Origin: Verrucomicrobiota bacterium
GTDB lineage: Bacteria > Verrucomicrobiota > Verrucomicrobiia > Opitutales > Opitutaceae
Direction of reading: 5' to 3'
DNA length: 64,000 nucleotides
Assembly (NCBI GenBank): GCA_016222805.1
Contig: JACRQG010000009.1
Span: forward strand, 1-64,000
Positions 1-11,700 of this stretch are shown here, one piece after another; position 1 is the first letter of the stretch, and every line of letters starts with the position of its first letter. Below the pieces are notes generated by a model, which worked only from the letters and a program-made list of their open reading frames with translations, did not search any database and had not been told where the DNA came from. Position numbers and translations under genes: made by a program.

Positions 1-243
1 GCCACAGGGCCGGATGAGGGCCTGGATCTCCGCCACCGGGACCTCCACCATCGCCCACGGATTCGCCGCCCGCGCAAACAGCCGGGGCGTGACCTCGTTC
101 ACCCGTTTGTCGGTGCACTGGGCGGAGAGAAGGACCGCCACCAACAGGGTGTAGGCATCGTGGTGGACCAGCGGCACCGGCGTCTCCGGGTACAGTTCCG
201 CCAGTCGGCGATCAATCCAGGCGGCGCGTTCGGCACGGGTCAT
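1..243 (-). CDS. nth: Endonuclease III, N-terminal part (cut by window edge)
   Basis: DNA-repair glycosylase/AP lyase that removes oxidised pyrimidines. Only the first 81 residues lie in the window; the rest is off the left edge. The translation from the ATG at 243 shows the family's N-terminal helix and the hallmark stretch [17 protein letters not shown], followed by TPRLF and the IRPCG turn that precedes the helix-hairpin-helix. The HhH, catalytic Lys/Asp and the 4Fe-4S cysteines cannot be checked here. It is divergent from gcvP, with 127 bases between the two starts. The identification rests on this diagnostic N-terminal motif and is strong. Confidence 0.9.
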   Translation of the reverse strand, partial: MTRAERAAWIDRRLAELYPETPVPLVHHDAYTLLVAVLLSAQCTDKRVNEVTPRLFARAANPWAMVEVPVAEIQALIRPCG

Positions 244-370
244 CGTGCGGTTGTCGCCAACCCAGCCCCGGGCGTGCAACCCGAAAACCCGGCCGCGCCA
301 GTCCCCCCGGAAGCGCAGACAGTTTTGGGTTTTCGCGGGACAAGAACCTCCCGTACCCTCCGGCTCAACC

Positions 371-3265
<2,895 letters not shown>

Positions 3266-3339
3266 GTTCACGGCGAACCTGCCCTCACCGTCTCGACCTT
3301 TCTCCCCCATCCCTTCCCCGTCCGATTCCCGGAATCCCC

Positions 3340-4143
3340 ATGAAGATCCTCCGCCATCTCACCCCCGCCGGTCCCGCCTGGGCCGCCCTTCAGCCCGACG
3401 GTTCCGCCCGCGAAATCACCGGGGACCTTTTCGGCACCTACCGCATCACCGACCGCACCGTCACGCCCGGCAAGCTCCTGGCACCGGTGGTGCCGACCAA
3501 CCTGCTCTGCATCGGCCTCAACTACAAGAAACACGCCGCCGAGAGCAACAACCCGCCGCCCAAGTACCCGGTGTTGTTCATCAAGAACACCGCCGCCGTG
3601 CAGAACCCCTCGGATCCGATCGAGATTCCCCGGCGGCTCGCCAGCAACCGCGTCGACTATGAGTGCGAGCTCGCCGTCGTGATCGGGCGGGCCTGCAAGA
3701 ACGTCCCGCGCGACCGGGCCCTCGACTACGTCCTCGGCTACACCTGCGGCAACGATGTCTCCGCCCGCGACTGGCAGCGCGACGGCGGCGGCGGCCAGTG
3801 GTGCCAGGGCAAGAGCTTCGACACCTTCTGCCCCCTCGGCCCCGTGCTGGTGACCCGCGACGAAATTCCAAACCCCAACGCCCTCCGCATCCGCACGACT
3901 CTCAACGGCGAGACGATGCAGGACTGGAACACCGACGACATGATCTTCGACGTGCCGGCGATCATCGAGTTCCTCAGCGCGAGCAAGACCCTCCTCCCGG
4001 GCACGGTCATCATGACGGGCACGCCGCACGGCGTCGGCTTCGCGCGCAATCCGCCGGTCTGGCTCAAGGCCGGCGACACGGTGACGATCGACATCGAACG
4101 CATCGGCGCGCTCACCAACCCGGTGATCGACGAGCCGGTGTAG
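3340..4143 (+). CDS. Fumarylacetoacetate hydrolase family protein
   Basis: A 267-residue cytoplasmic member of the FAH superfamily, which performs C-C bond hydrolysis, decarboxylation or isomerisation of 2-oxo acids. The core signatures are visible: LLCIGLNYKKHAAE at the start of the domain, metal-ligand glutamates in VDYECELAVVIG (about residues 105-110), the NDVSARDWQ segment, GKSFDTFCPLGP, and the closing MTGTPHGVGF. This looks like the small single-domain type of catabolic enzymes acting on aromatics or sugar acids. The substrate cannot be read from sequence. The ATG at 3340 begins MKILRHL, 74 bases after the gcvP stop and on the same strand; co-transcription with gcvP is possible. Confidence 0.9.
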   Translation: MKILRHLTPAGPAWAALQPDGSAREITGDLFGTYRITDRTVTPGKLLAPVVPTNLLCIGLNYKKHAAESNNPPPKYPVLFIKNTAAVQNPSDPIEIPRRLASNRVDYECELAVVIGRACKNVPRDRALDYVLGYTCGNDVSARDWQRDGGGGQWCQGKSFDTFCPLGPVLVTRDEIPNPNALRIRTTLNGETMQDWNTDDMIFDVPAIIEFLSASKTLLPGTVIMTGTPHGVGFARNPPVWLKAGDTVTIDIERIGALTNPVIDEPV

Positions 4144-4228
4144 TTCGCGGCCCGGCCGCACCGCCGGACTGTCCCGCTGGTTTCGGCGTTTCCACCGCCC
4201 GCCGGCCTGATTAGGCTCACGGCGCGTC

Positions 4229-6607
4229 ATGAACTCCTCCTTGCTCCGCGGCACCGCCGCGCTCGCGTTCTGCTGTTCCCTGCCCCCCATGTCCGCCCAG
4301 CCCCCTGCCGCCCCGCACTTCCCGCCCGCCGATCTGATGACGATCGGTGCCTACTATTATCCCGAGGCGTGGCCGGCCGACCAGTGGGCGCGCGACCATG
4401 CCAACATCAAGAAGCTCGGGCTCGAGTTTGTGCACATGGGAGAGTTTGCGTGGGCCTTTTTGGAGCCGGAGGAAGGACGCTTCGATTTCGCCTGGCTCGA
4501 TCGCAACGTGCAGCTCGCCCATGAGCAGGGCCTGAAGGTCGTGCTCTGCACGCCCTCCCCCACGCCGCCGATCTGGTTGACGGAAAAGTACCCGGAGGTG
4601 CGCATGGTGGATTCCGCCGGGCGCCGCCAGCAGCACGGCACCCGCCAGCATGCGTGCTGGAGTGTGGCGCGCTACCGCGAGAAAGTCGGCCTGATCATCG
4701 AACAACTGGCGCGCCGGTACGGTCAGGACTCCCGCGTGTGGGGCTGGCAACTCGACAACGAGCTCACCCACTACGGGAAGGAGCCCTGCCATTGCGACGC
4801 CTGCCAGGACAAGTTCCGCGCGTGGTTGAAGAACAAGTACGGCGACATCGCGGCCCTCAACCGCGACTGGGGCAATTCCTTCTGGTCGCAGATGTACCAG
4901 CGCTTCGAACAGATCCGCCTGCCCAATCCCCCCGAGTACCCGGCGCAGTTCAACCCGCACCAGATGCTCGACTCGCAACGCTGGTTTGCCGAGGAGGCCG
5001 CCGACTACCTCCGGTTCCAGACCGGCCTCCTGCGCCGCCAGTGCGGTCACCGCCAGTGGATCACGACCAACCACATCCACAACTTCCCGGCCATCAATCC
5101 CGCCCTGAACAGCCGCGACTTCGACGTCGTGTCCTGGACCCTCTACCCGGTGCACGGCAACGCGGCCCGCGGCCCCCTGGGCTTCCGGCTGGGCGATCCT
5201 TCCGAGCTGACCTTCGCCGCCGACTTCATGCGCGCCCGCAACGGCCGCCACGGCATCATGGAACTGCAGCCCGGCCAGGTGAACTGGGGCGAGGTGAACC
5301 CGCAACCGTATCCGGGCGTCGTGTACCTGTGGCTGATGCGCAGCTTTGCCACCCAGGCGAGCTTCGTCTGCACGTACCGTTTCCGGCAGCCCCGCGCCGG
5401 CGCCGAGCTCTACCATTACGGCCTCGTGGGGCCGGACGGAGTCACGCCAACCACCGGCGGCGAACAATACGCCCGCGCCATGCGCGACATCCGCCAGCTG
5501 CGCGGCCAGGCCCAGCCCGGCGCCCCGCTGCCGCCCGCCCACGCCGCCCGGCGGGCCGCGATTCTCTACAGTTACGATGTCCGCTGGGACCTCGACAACC
5601 ACAAGCAGAACAAGGACTGGGACACCTATGAGCACCTGCTGAAGTACCACCGGGCCCTGAAGCGGATCGGAGCCCCGGTGGACGTGATCGCCGAGGACCA
5701 GGATTTCTCCGCCTATCCGTTCCTCGTCGCCCCCGCGCATCAGCTGGTGGACGAAAAGCTGGTCGGACGGTGGAAGGCCTACGCCGAGGCGGGCGGTCAC
5801 CTGATCCTCAGCTGCCGCACCGGCCAGAAGGACCGGCGTGGCCAACTCTGGGAGGCGGCTTGGGCCGCGCCAATCCACGACCTCATCGGCGCCCGGATCA
5901 AGTTCTACGACACGCTGCCCGCCCCGAACATCGCCCATGTCCGCGCCGGCGCCGCGACCCACGACTGGTTCACCTGGGGCGACGTCCTCGAGCCGAGCGC
6001 GACCGCCGGCGTGACCGTGCTCGCGACGTACTCGGACCAGTACTACGCGGGAAGCGTTGCCGCCATCACCCGCCCCCTGGGCCGCGGCACCGTGACCTAC
6101 CTCGGCGCCGACTCCACCAGCGGCTCGCTTGAGGCGCAGCTCGTCCGGGAGGTTTATGCGCGGGCCCGGGTGGCCACGATGGACCTGGCGGAGGGATTCC
6201 TGGTCGACTGGCGCGACGGCCTCTGGATTGCCACGAACCAGACCGACCGTCCGCAACGCGCCCCGGCGGGCGCCGGGGCCCGGATTCTGCTCGGCACCGC
6301 GGACGCCCCAGCCGGAATCGAGATCCGCCGCCGCCAGGGAGGTGCGGCCCGGAGTGATTCCGGCCTGCAGCGGGATCTCGATCCATCGCCCTTCCTCCGC
6401 AAACGCGTTCCCTCCCTGAGCCCAAGTTACCGGGGCCGGCAGGCCGGAACGGCGGCGCCACTCCAGATTCAGTGCGGGCAGCGGGCCTGGAACGGCCGGC
6501 CGCGCCGCCTTGGTCGCGACTCGATACCAAACCCGCAAGTCCGCGCCGCCTTCAACGACGAGGGTGTCCGGAGATTGCCTCCGGAGTCTCGCGACCACGG
6601 TCGATGA
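4229..6607 (+). CDS. GH42-family beta-galactosidase, exported; runs past its natural end
   Basis: Predicted beta-galactosidase (GH42, clan A) hydrolysing terminal beta-galactosides. The N-terminus looks like a signal peptide ending near SAQ (residue about 23), so it probably acts in the periplasm or outside. Catalytic features are present: acid/base Glu in WQLDNELTH (about residue 178) and nucleophile Glu in GIMELQPGQVNWG (about residue 345). The Rossmann-like trimerisation domain starts around RRAAILYSYDVRWD. Recognisable family sequence ends near residue 700 (LLGTADAPAGIEIRR, about nt 6330). The remaining 90 residues, to the stop at 6605, are antisense to the convergent gene and unlike GH42. 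The natural stop therefore seems lost by a deletion or frameshift at the junction. Confidence 0.9.
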   Translation: MNSSLLRGTAALAFCCSLPPMSAQPPAAPHFPPADLMTIGAYYYPEAWPADQWARDHANIKKLGLEFVHMGEFAWAFLEPEEGRFDFAWLDRNVQLAHEQGLKVVLCTPSPTPPIWLTEKYPEVRMVDSAGRRQQHGTRQHACWSVARYREKVGLIIEQLARRYGQDSRVWGWQLDNELTHYGKEPCHCDACQDKFRAWLKNKYGDIAALNRDWGNSFWSQMYQRFEQIRLPNPPEYPAQFNPHQMLDSQRWFAEEAADYLRFQTGLLRRQCGHRQWITTNHIHNFPAINPALNSRDFDVVSWTLYPVHGNAARGPLGFRLGDPSELTFAADFMRARNGRHGIMELQPGQVNWGEVNPQPYPGVVYLWLMRSFATQASFVCTYRFRQPRAGAELYHYGLVGPDGVTPTTGGEQYARAMRDIRQLRGQAQPGAPLPPAHAARRAAILYSYDVRWDLDNHKQNKDWDTYEHLLKYHRALKRIGAPVDVIAEDQDFSAYPFLVAPAHQLVDEKLVGRWKAYAEAGGHLILSCRTGQKDRRGQLWEAAWAAPIHDLIGARIKFYDTLPAPNIAHVRAGAATHDWFTWGDVLEPSATAGVTVLATYSDQYYAGSVAAITRPLGRGTVTYLGADSTSGSLEAQLVREVYARARVATMDLAEGFLVDWRDGLWIATNQTDRPQRAPAGAGARILLGTADAPAGIEIRRRQGGAARSDSGLQRDLDPSPFLRKRVPSLSPSYRGRQAGTAAPLQIQCGQRAWNGRPRRLGRDSIPNPQVRAAFNDEGVRRLPPESRDHGR

Positions 6608-8533
6608 GACCGGATCCACCCACTCGACCACCTCTTCACCAACCCGACTTCCTCCGGTCCACTCCGCCATGGCGCGTCCGTTTCCGGTCTGCAGACGCCA
6701 GGCGCCAGGTCCGGCTCGGGATTGCCCTTGCCACGCCGGCAAGGTTCCCGCGGCGCTTCGTTCCAAGACCAGCGCTTCGGTCAGCACCACCTGCCGCAGG
6801 CCCGCCGGACCGGAACTCTCCACCTCCGGCAGGAGCGGCAGTTGGGCTGGTCGATCCTCCGGTCCCCGTGGTTCCAGGACCGGCAGGGTTGGCAGGATGG
6901 AATCCCAAATCGGCTGCACCCCGCGGTTGACCAGATGGATTCGCCAGCTTCGCGAGAGGAGTGGCTTCCCATTGCCCTGCACCCCGATCGATCGAGCCGC
7001 CTCCGGATCCGCAGATCCGCTCCCATCTGGCTGCGGACCTGCGGTCTCCGTTGGAAGCGCGGAACTGGACGGGCCTCGCGCCGGCCTTGCGGAGGCGGGT
7101 ACCCGCGCCTCCCCGGTTGATGGCTCGCCTTCCGCCTGGCGTTCGCGGCCGACCGAAGACTCCGCGTTCGCGCGAATTCGGCCTGTAGAGGTGTCCGCCT
7201 CCGCACCGCGTGGCAGGGTGTCGTTCCCGTCCGCTGGCGCCGGAGGCTGATTCGGGGGTGCCCGCGATTCTGGCTGGCGGCGAGCCTCCGCAGACTTTGC
7301 GGCAAACTTCGCCTCGCCGCTTTCCGCGTTTGTGTCGTCGAAGACAGTGGGGGCCGGCGATCGCCCGCGCCCACCCTCGGAGACGGCGGCCGCTCCGGCC
7401 GTCGCAGGGGATCCCGCCGCAGAAGTCGCCGCAGTGGAACTTCCATCGCGATTCGCAGCCTGAAGTGAGGATTGGCCGGCAGAGACCGCCCCCGCGGCGG
7501 CCGCACCCGTGACCGCAGCAGTTTCCCCCGCAAAGGGCCCGGCGGTTCCAGGGGCGCCTGCGGGCGCAAGCGCGGCAGTCGCGGAGCCCACCACGTGACG
7601 GGACTCGAACTCCTCGACTGCGGCATCGGCGGTCCTCCGGGCTAATGCCGTCGGCGTGGTGGTTGACACCTTCTCGCTTTCGGACACGCCGGCGACGAGG
7701 CCGGACCCGGCCGGCCCTCCCTCGTGCTTTCCGCGTACGCCGGGCCCGGGCTCCGCGCCCCCTTGGGCGTAAACCAACTGGCGGCGCGCGCTGTGGTCTC
7801 CGCGTCCGGAATCGACCTGAAGCCCCGAAGTGTCCACGAAACGCGAGTGGGCCGGCTGATCCCCCTGTGCGAAGCGGAATACTCCCACCGCAATCCCCGC
7901 GACCGCCGCTCCCCCGCCGATCCACCATCCGAACCGTCGCCGTCGCTTCGCTTCCGCTCCGGGCGCGGAGAGGTGAGATTCAGAGCTCGATCCGTTGGCT
8001 TCACCTGTCGCGCCGCCGGTGCCTTCGTCTGGCCCGGCCGCCCTGCCTGCCGCACCCGAAGTATACTCCACCGCTGCCGCCGCACCGGCGCCCCAACTGT
8101 GCAGGCGCCAACCAATCTCCGTGTGCGCCGTGAACTCCGCCAGTTGCGGATCAGATAACGAGGTCAGTTGCTCCACAGTCCGCGCCATCACTTCGGCCAA
8201 TCCCTCCTCCTTTGCCAGTCCGACCAGCCCACGACCGTTTCCGCGCGTACTCAGGGACGCCTCCAACAACTCCTGATCCTTGCCCAGGCGGCGGCGCATG
8301 ACCGCAAGTTCCGCCCGGCTTGCCGTTCCCGGGTCGTCGACCGATCGCCAGGTCCAGGCCACGATGCTCTCGTCCGGCCGGCGTTGGGGAGGGAGGAGCA
8401 CGTCCCGGAAGTACGGGGCCAGCACCGGCCAGAAAACATGGATCGGCCGATCTCCCACCCACGCGATGGCGGACCGGTCCTTTCCCCAGTTGACCGCGGC
8501 GGACGCGCGGCGACTGCCCGCGGGCGCTCTCAT
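6330..8533 (-). CDS. Uncharacterised bitopic membrane protein with long low-complexity linker
   Basis: I do not recognise this gene. The ATG at 8533 overlaps the stop of the upstream lipoprotein gene (ATGA), so the two are translationally coupled. Residues 1-195 look cytoplasmic and helical. A KRRRR stop then precedes one membrane segment (about 201-221, FGWWIGGGAAVAGIAVGVF). A linker of about 300 residues rich in Ala, Gly, Ser, Thr and Pro follows. From about residue 525 there is a domain of likely beta strands (SWRIHLVNRGVQPIWDSI, then LRVWYRVATK). By the positive-inside rule the C-terminal part is periplasmic. This N-in, C-out layout resembles transmembrane signalling or anti-sigma proteins, but no such domain is identified. 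Coding character fades near 6330. No stop occurs there and the frame stays open, antisense to GH42, down to 4217. Confidence 0.6.
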
Positions 8534-8934
8534 GGGGAATTCGCTCCCTCACCCTGGACTTCGCCACGACGGGATAACACGGTCGCCAGCGGCCAGCGGT
8601 AACGCGTACCGGCCTCCAGGGTGACGGCGAGTTTTCGGGTCCGCTCGATTCCCGCCTCCCCCGGCGCCAAGGTCTGCTCGATGTCGTATCGTCCTGGCGC
8701 CAAGGCGATCTCCCGGGTCGCATACGGTGCCAGCCGCTCAAGCCGCGACCCGCTTTCCGGGCTTCGGATCAGCGAGACCTGCCACGAATAACCCGTTTGG
8801 TTGACCAGCACGAGTTGGGCCTCCTTCACCGGCGGCGACTCCACGGCGAGCGGTCCGGCGCAGCCCGCCAAGAGCAGGGCCAGCACCCACGGCACCCCGT
8901 GCCGCCGGAAAGGTGCGATCGAAATTCGGGACAT
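8530..8934 (-). CDS. Small lipoprotein, first gene of a coupled pair
   Basis: Predicted lipoprotein of 134 residues. From the ATG at 8934 the protein starts MSRISIAPF and reaches a hydrophobic stretch and lipobox LALLLAGC, with the lipidated Cys near residue 25. The mature part is about 105 residues with an alternating pattern suggesting a beta sandwich (AQLVLVNQTGYSWQVSLI, then YDIEQTLAPGEAGIERTRK). It matches no family I know. Its stop overlaps the start of the downstream bitopic membrane protein by four bases (ATGA), so the products are probably made in fixed proportion and may interact in the periplasm. An in-frame ATG at 8967 adds 11 residues before the signal peptide and is less likely. 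Confidence 0.75.
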   Translation of the reverse strand: MSRISIAPFRRHGVPWVLALLLAGCAGPLAVESPPVKEAQLVLVNQTGYSWQVSLIRSPESGSRLERLAPYATREIALAPGRYDIEQTLAPGEAGIERTRKLAVTLEAGTRYRWPLATVLSRRGEVQGEGANSP

Positions 8935-9034
8935 GGCGAAGGCACGGCACGCCCTGACCGGGAGCACCTGGCTCCCTCCTTATCGGCCAACAGCGCGACG
9001 GGTTAAGCCACGGCTCGCTCAAACACTCCGGCCT

Positions 9035-11587
9035 CTACCATTCGATTTCGTACCAGAGGGTCCGCTGCTCCGGCCCGAGTCGGAATTGCGCCCCGGCACC
9101 ATCCACGGCCCGCACCTCCCCCAGGCGTTGCCCACGGCCATCGAGAGCGTACAGGCGGGCGCCACCCCGCGGCAGCGAAACCTCCAGCGGGATGCCATTG
9201 ACCTCCGACGGGCCGCTGCCCCAGTCGCGACCTACCGAGGTCCGGCTGGCATTCCACTTCATCCCGGGGTTGGCAGCCGAACCGACGGCGACCAGCAACG
9301 CCCGGCGGGTCTGCTCCAGCGGCGCGCCGTCGAGGCTGGTTACGATCACGACGGCATAGTTGCGCTCCGTTTCGCCAATCTTCAACCGCAGCTGATCGAG
9401 CTGGAAATTCCCTCCGGCCACCAACCCCCAGCAACCCCGGGTGGCAGCGGTGTGAAGCAGCACATGGGCCCGCTCGGTGCGGGCGTCCCAGACGACGCGG
9501 TTGCCCGGCGCCGCCAGGCGAAGTCCCTGGCCCGGCTCCGCCGCCACGGCAGGGACTGGATCGGCACGGTCGGCACGGGGATCGATGCCGATCCGCCGGG
9601 AGAGTCCCGCGGTGGCGGGCGGCAACTGGTCCAGCGTGCCCCGGGTGACTTCGGCCAGGGGGGCGAGATCTCCGCGGAGGAACATGGGCGCGAGCGCGGT
9701 CAGCAAGGCCAGCTTCACCGGCTGGCCGTTGAAGGAGAAAAACCCGGACACCCGGTCCCCCGTCCATCCCTGCGCATTGCTGTGATACTGGAAGAAGAAG
9801 ATGCCGTCCCAGTCTTGCAGCGCGGCGATGACCGCCGCGAAGGGCACCACGCTCGCCGCGTAGTCGTGGGGATCGGGGATGTTCCACTCCGACATCGTGA
9901 ACGGTCGGTCGAGGAGTCGCCACGGCGCGCGTGCCAGCATCGCGTCGGCCTCGGGGCTGCGTTCCATCGGCGTGTTGCGGATCTCCCAGTCGACGGGATC
10001 CCAGGGTTTCCGCGGGAACCGCGGATGCTGCCAGTAGGAGTGGATATCGGCGTAGTCGCAGGTCGCCGCCACGATTCGCGGAGTGTGGTAGGTGATCTGC
10101 GAGGCGGTGATCGGCACCTTCACGCCGAGATCACGTTTCAGGTACGCCATCATGTCGCGCAGGAACGCCTCCTCGGTCTCGGCCATGAAGCGCACGACGT
10201 CGCGCTGGGCCGGCTCGCTCCAGCCCGCCACCGGGATCTCGATTGACCGCGCCTCGAGGGTCTGGCCCTCCGGCACCACCACCCAGTCCCCTCCGCGCCG
10301 AAGGGTGAGGCCGGCCAGCGCCAGGGCCACCGGACTGCCCCCGAACTTGAAGCAAATCCGCGCGGCGCCGGGAATGGTCGCACTGGTCCGAAAGACCCGG
10401 TGCACGCGCTGCCAGGCAGGCGTGAGATCGAGGGTTTCGCGGAATCCCACCGGATTCCAGTTGCTCGGGCCGGCGTTGGAGACATCGACAAACACCGAGC
10501 GCGGAGCCTCCGCACGGGCCCAGAACGAGAGGGTGTAGACCTGGCCCGGTTCGAGGCGGAGATTGGGAAACTGCAGCTCCTGCGCACTGGTTTCCCCCGC
10601 CGCGCTCCCCGGCTGCAGCCGCAGGGCCGGCAAGTCCGGCTGGGGACCGGCCTGGCCCACGTCCACGCGCAGGGGATGCTCCCGGCTTTGCTTGAGCTTC
10701 CATGGGCCTAGGCCCTCCCGCCACCCAACGGAGTCGGCGAGAGGAGGTCCCAAGGGTTCCCGGGCCCCGCCCCAGGCGGCGCGCAGCGCGGCGGTATCCT
10801 GGTACTGCCGCGCCAGCCAGACGTTCCACTGGCGCTTGAACTCGCCCCGATGGGGTTCCGGCAGGCTGGCGGCGATGCCGGGCCCGAGCTTGCTGAAGGA
10901 GTTTTCATTGGTGATCTCGATCAGCGCGATCCCAGGATCGTCGACCCGCCGCCGTCCCCGCTCCGGATTGAAGTGCAGAAGGTAATCGCGGCAGAACTCC
11001 TTCAGCCGGGCCTGGAGTACCGGCTCGAAGTAGAGCAGATATTTGTCATAACGCGTTGAATACGGCAGCCCCTCCCGGGGAAACCCCTCCGCCTCCGTCA
11101 CCTCGCGCCCCACGTGCAGGTTGAGGTTGGCGTAGATGCCGTGCCGGTGCAGCTCGGCGAGAAAACGATCGAACCGCGCCACCTGCTCCCCGGCCAGGGT
11201 GCGCCGACCGTCGACGACCGGGCCCCAGATTCCGCGCGGCGCCGCCTGGGTGTCGTGGTGATGAATCCGGATGGCGTTGACCCCCAGCTTGGCCAGGTGC
11301 GCGGCGATCCGCCCGGCTTCCTCCTGCGCGGGATAGTTGCCCCCGAAGCAGGTGTTCACCCCCCAGAAGCGCAGCCGCCCGGCCTCGGTGTGGAACCGGC
11401 CGTCCCGGATGCGCACGAAGCCGTCCGCCCCCGCCGGCCGGGCGGACAAGGCCGACAGATTGGTCACCGAGGGCGACGCATCGTCCCCGGGAATCACGAA
11501 GGGGAACCGCGGCTCTGCCGCGGCCGCCGCGACCGCCAGGACAGGGACCGCCAGGTTCCGGATCAGGCTTCGAACGGAGGGGTTCAT
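9035..11587 (-). CDS. Secreted GH5-like glycoside hydrolase with inserted carbohydrate-binding module
   Basis: Large (850-residue) exported hydrolase of the clan-A TIM-barrel type. The start chosen is the ATG at 11587 (MNPSVRSLIRNL...), which gives a signal peptide ending near AAAAEP. The barrel begins with FWGVNTCFGGNYPAQ and GVNAIRIHHHD. The acid/base Glu is in IEITNENSFSK and the nucleophile Glu in FTMSEWNIP. Between these two lies a segment of about 150 residues (ELQFPNLRLEPGQVYTLSFW to ARICFKFGG) that reads like a CBM4/9-type jelly roll, so the binding module seems inserted into the barrel. The C-terminus is a beta-rich tail. The substrate is unknown; beta-glycans or pectin side chains are plausible. 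It ends 100 bases before the lipoprotein gene on the same strand. Confidence 0.82.
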   Translation of the reverse strand: MNPSVRSLIRNLAVPVLAVAAAAAEPRFPFVIPGDDASPSVTNLSALSARPAGADGFVRIRDGRFHTEAGRLRFWGVNTCFGGNYPAQEEAGRIAAHLAKLGVNAIRIHHHDTQAAPRGIWGPVVDGRRTLAGEQVARFDRFLAELHRHGIYANLNLHVGREVTEAEGFPREGLPYSTRYDKYLLYFEPVLQARLKEFCRDYLLHFNPERGRRRVDDPGIALIEITNENSFSKLGPGIAASLPEPHRGEFKRQWNVWLARQYQDTAALRAAWGGAREPLGPPLADSVGWREGLGPWKLKQSREHPLRVDVGQAGPQPDLPALRLQPGSAAGETSAQELQFPNLRLEPGQVYTLSFWARAEAPRSVFVDVSNAGPSNWNPVGFRETLDLTPAWQRVHRVFRTSATIPGAARICFKFGGSPVALALAGLTLRRGGDWVVVPEGQTLEARSIEIPVAGWSEPAQRDVVRFMAETEEAFLRDMMAYLKRDLGVKVPITASQITYHTPRIVAATCDYADIHSYWQHPRFPRKPWDPVDWEIRNTPMERSPEADAMLARAPWRLLDRPFTMSEWNIPDPHDYAASVVPFAAVIAALQDWDGIFFFQYHSNAQGWTGDRVSGFFSFNGQPVKLALLTALAPMFLRGDLAPLAEVTRGTLDQLPPATAGLSRRIGIDPRADRADPVPAVAAEPGQGLRLAAPGNRVVWDARTERAHVLLHTAATRGCWGLVAGGNFQLDQLRLKIGETERNYAVVIVTSLDGAPLEQTRRALLVAVGSAANPGMKWNASRTSVGRDWGSGPSEVNGIPLEVSLPRGGARLYALDGRGQRLGEVRAVDGAGAQFRLGPEQRTLWYEIEW

Positions 11588-11700
11588 GGTCCCCTCTCTC
11601 ATGCCACAAAGGCTCCGAAACGAAATCCAAAGTTCGGCGCACTTCTTGGCGGGGACGGAGCCGCACTTGCCCCCGCCGGCACGCCGCGTTCACTCGCCGC

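Noticed and set aside
244-370. Possible glycine riboswitch ahead of gcvP
   Set aside because: The 127-base divergent gap shows none of the conserved glycine-aptamer core elements that I could recognise.
4217-6329. Continuation of the minus-strand membrane-protein frame through the GH42 gene
   Set aside because: Entirely antisense to a well-conserved GH42 enzyme; treated as read-through after loss of the natural stop.
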